Translations under genes and position numbers: made by a program
The notes under the pieces: model-generated
Database searches by the model: none
Told to the model about the DNA's origin: nothing
Seen by the model: only the letters and a program-made list of their open reading frames with translations
Shown here: positions 4,942-5,831 of the stretch, one piece after another
Numbering within the stretch: position 1 is the stretch's first letter
How the letters are laid out: the number at the start of each line of letters is the position of its first letter
Source of the DNA: DATJYV01 sp035499415
GTDB taxonomy: Bacteria > Bacteroidota > Ignavibacteria > UBA10030
Reading direction: 5' to 3'
Length of the DNA: 5,831 bases
Assembly: GCA_035499415.1 (NCBI GenBank)
Contig: DATJYV010000090.1
Span: 1-5,831, forward strand

Positions 4942-5831
4942 ATGATGCAAGAGCCGAAGCTAGGCACAGTCGCTGCCTCAGAAACTCTTATACAAGACTT
5001 ATATATTGAACTACGCGCTAAAATCCATCAGTGGTCCCTCTTGACTCAACAAACTCCGCAGGCTCGGATGGGATATGTGGGTCAGCATTTAGTTTCCGTT
5101 GTGACAGGCTATCCGGGTAGCAGATCGGGGGCCCGCGGACGAGATCTGATCATCTCGAATAACGACTATGGTGAGATCAAAACGTGCTACAGGGTTGACC
5201 AGTTGGGAGAGTGTTCTAGTTGTCACGCGCCCGTATCTAGTATCGAGGACAAATGTCCCGTATGTGGCTCGGATGCACTCATCAGGAAAGACGACTCAAA
5301 GTGGCTCATCTCAATTCGAAATGACGATGAATTCAAACAGATTCTTGATCCGCTTTACTACTTCCTCGTCTTGTTTGAGTTTGATGATGTTCAGCAAAGC
5401 GCCGACATTATCGCAAGTATCTGGAAGGTGAATCCGAAGCAGATTGGGTTCGCATATTGCATGATTGACTATTACCTAACGATACGTGCCAAGTCTAAGT
5501 CGAAGGCACCTTTCAATTTGTGGCCGTATTCACTCAAGTTCGAAATCATGAAACCCGAACTAATCTATCGCGCCATCATCGCAAGAGACGATGTAATCAA
5601 GACTGTGCGTTTCCCGGGAAGAGATCAGCCTAAGATCGAACCGATTTCGGATCTCGTCGAGCACTCTCGATCCACAAATCTTGACCCCTCCAGACTCAAA
5701 TCCTTGGCCAAAAGGCTCACAATGTCTGTGACTGGCCCTAGCAATATGAAATCTATGATGACTCAATTAGAAACCGAACGGCGCAAACGCCCAATCGCCG
5801 ACAGCGATCTTGCCGATGCGCTTGCCCGTGA
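4942..5831 (+). CDS. MamI-like type II restriction endonuclease, 3'-truncated by window end
   Basis: 296 codons plus two bases are visible and no stop is reached. Type II endonucleases cut DNA at a specific site; MamI itself, as I recall, recognises GATNNNNATC, but this protein's site cannot be inferred. Matches to the MamI family recalled from knowledge: an early helix (LIQDLYIELRAKIHQWS, 16-32), QTPQARMGYVGQHLVSVVTG (37-56), then SGARGRDL and GEIKTCYRVDQL, giving a PD-(D/E)XK-type core with candidate catalytic D68, E78 and K80. A CX2CX10CX2C zinc ribbon follows (C91, C94, C105, C108), then DDSKWLISIR (117-126) and FNLWPYSLKFEI (191-202). MamI-type proteins are about 300 residues, so little is probably missing. 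It has its own promoter and ribosome-binding site. GC content is lower than upstream (40-50% in five counted lines), and 7 of 20 arginines use AGA/AGG, suggesting horizontal acquisition. No methyltransferase is present in the window. The family call is strong by motif order but was not tested by search. Confidence 0.82.
   Translation, partial: MMQEPKLGTVAASETLIQDLYIELRAKIHQWSLLTQQTPQARMGYVGQHLVSVVTGYPGSRSGARGRDLIISNNDYGEIKTCYRVDQLGECSSCHAPVSSIEDKCPVCGSDALIRKDDSKWLISIRNDDEFKQILDPLYYFLVLFEFDDVQQSADIIASIWKVNPKQIGFAYCMIDYYLTIRAKSKSKAPFNLWPYSLKFEIMKPELIYRAIIARDDVIKTVRFPGRDQPKIEPISDLVEHSRSTNLDPSRLKSLAKRLTMSVTGPSNMKSMMTQLETERRKRPIADSDLADALAR

Noticed and set aside
4824..5009. 61-residue plus-strand frame beginning with GTG in the gap before the endonuclease gene
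   Set aside because: It has no ribosome-binding site, shows no recognisable family or membrane pattern, and its second third overlaps the well supported endonuclease start in another frame.
5168..5431. 87-residue plus-strand frame inside the endonuclease region
   Set aside because: It lies wholly within the MamI-like gene in a different frame; the motif order (ExK core, zinc ribbon, DDSKWL) is in the other frame.

Overview
The window looks like a chromosomal segment of a Bacteroidota-type bacterium, most likely of the Ignavibacteria or a related lineage. The evidence is a C-terminal sorting domain with the NYPNPFNP motif, typical of type IX secretion (T9SS) cargo and common in Ignavibacteria and some neighbouring phyla, together with a BatD-BatE pair. 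The BatD and BatE part is GC-rich (65% and 75% in two 60-base lines counted at 361-420 and 1681-1740). The exact taxon cannot be fixed from this sequence alone.

Region 1 (1-4781) reads as one tightly packed, co-directional operon on the plus strand: a 5'-truncated batD (1-1796), batE (1793-2551), an 84-residue two-helix membrane protein (2551-2805), a DUF2255 protein (2812-3198) and a secreted GH71/GH99-like glycoside hydrolase with a T9SS tail (3195-4781). Junctions are a 4-base overlap, a 1-base TGATG overlap, a 6-base gap and a 4-base overlap, so translational coupling is likely throughout. The Bat proteins are periplasm-facing membrane components usually encoded with a MoxR ATPase and VWA-domain proteins BatA/BatB, which probably lie upstream of the window. 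The hydrolase would be exported across both membranes, so the operon joins envelope functions, but why the hydrolase and the DUF2255 protein travel with Bat genes is not obvious.

Region 2 (4782-4941) is a 160-base intergenic stretch. It holds a good sigma70-type promoter (TTGACG, 17-base spacer, TATGAT) and a GGAGGA ribosome-binding site.

Region 3 (4942 to the window end) is a long open frame without a stop codon inside the window, and it is the most notable gene here. Its 296 visible residues match the MamI family of type II restriction endonucleases as I know it: a conserved GYVGQHL segment, a PD-(D/E)XK-like core (D68, E78-I-K80), a CX2CX10CX2C zinc ribbon and a following DDSKWL block. 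Composition falls to 40-50% GC in the lines counted and AGA/AGG arginine codons are frequent, so this gene probably begins a horizontally acquired restriction-modification or defence segment. The partner methyltransferase is not in the window and would be expected just downstream.
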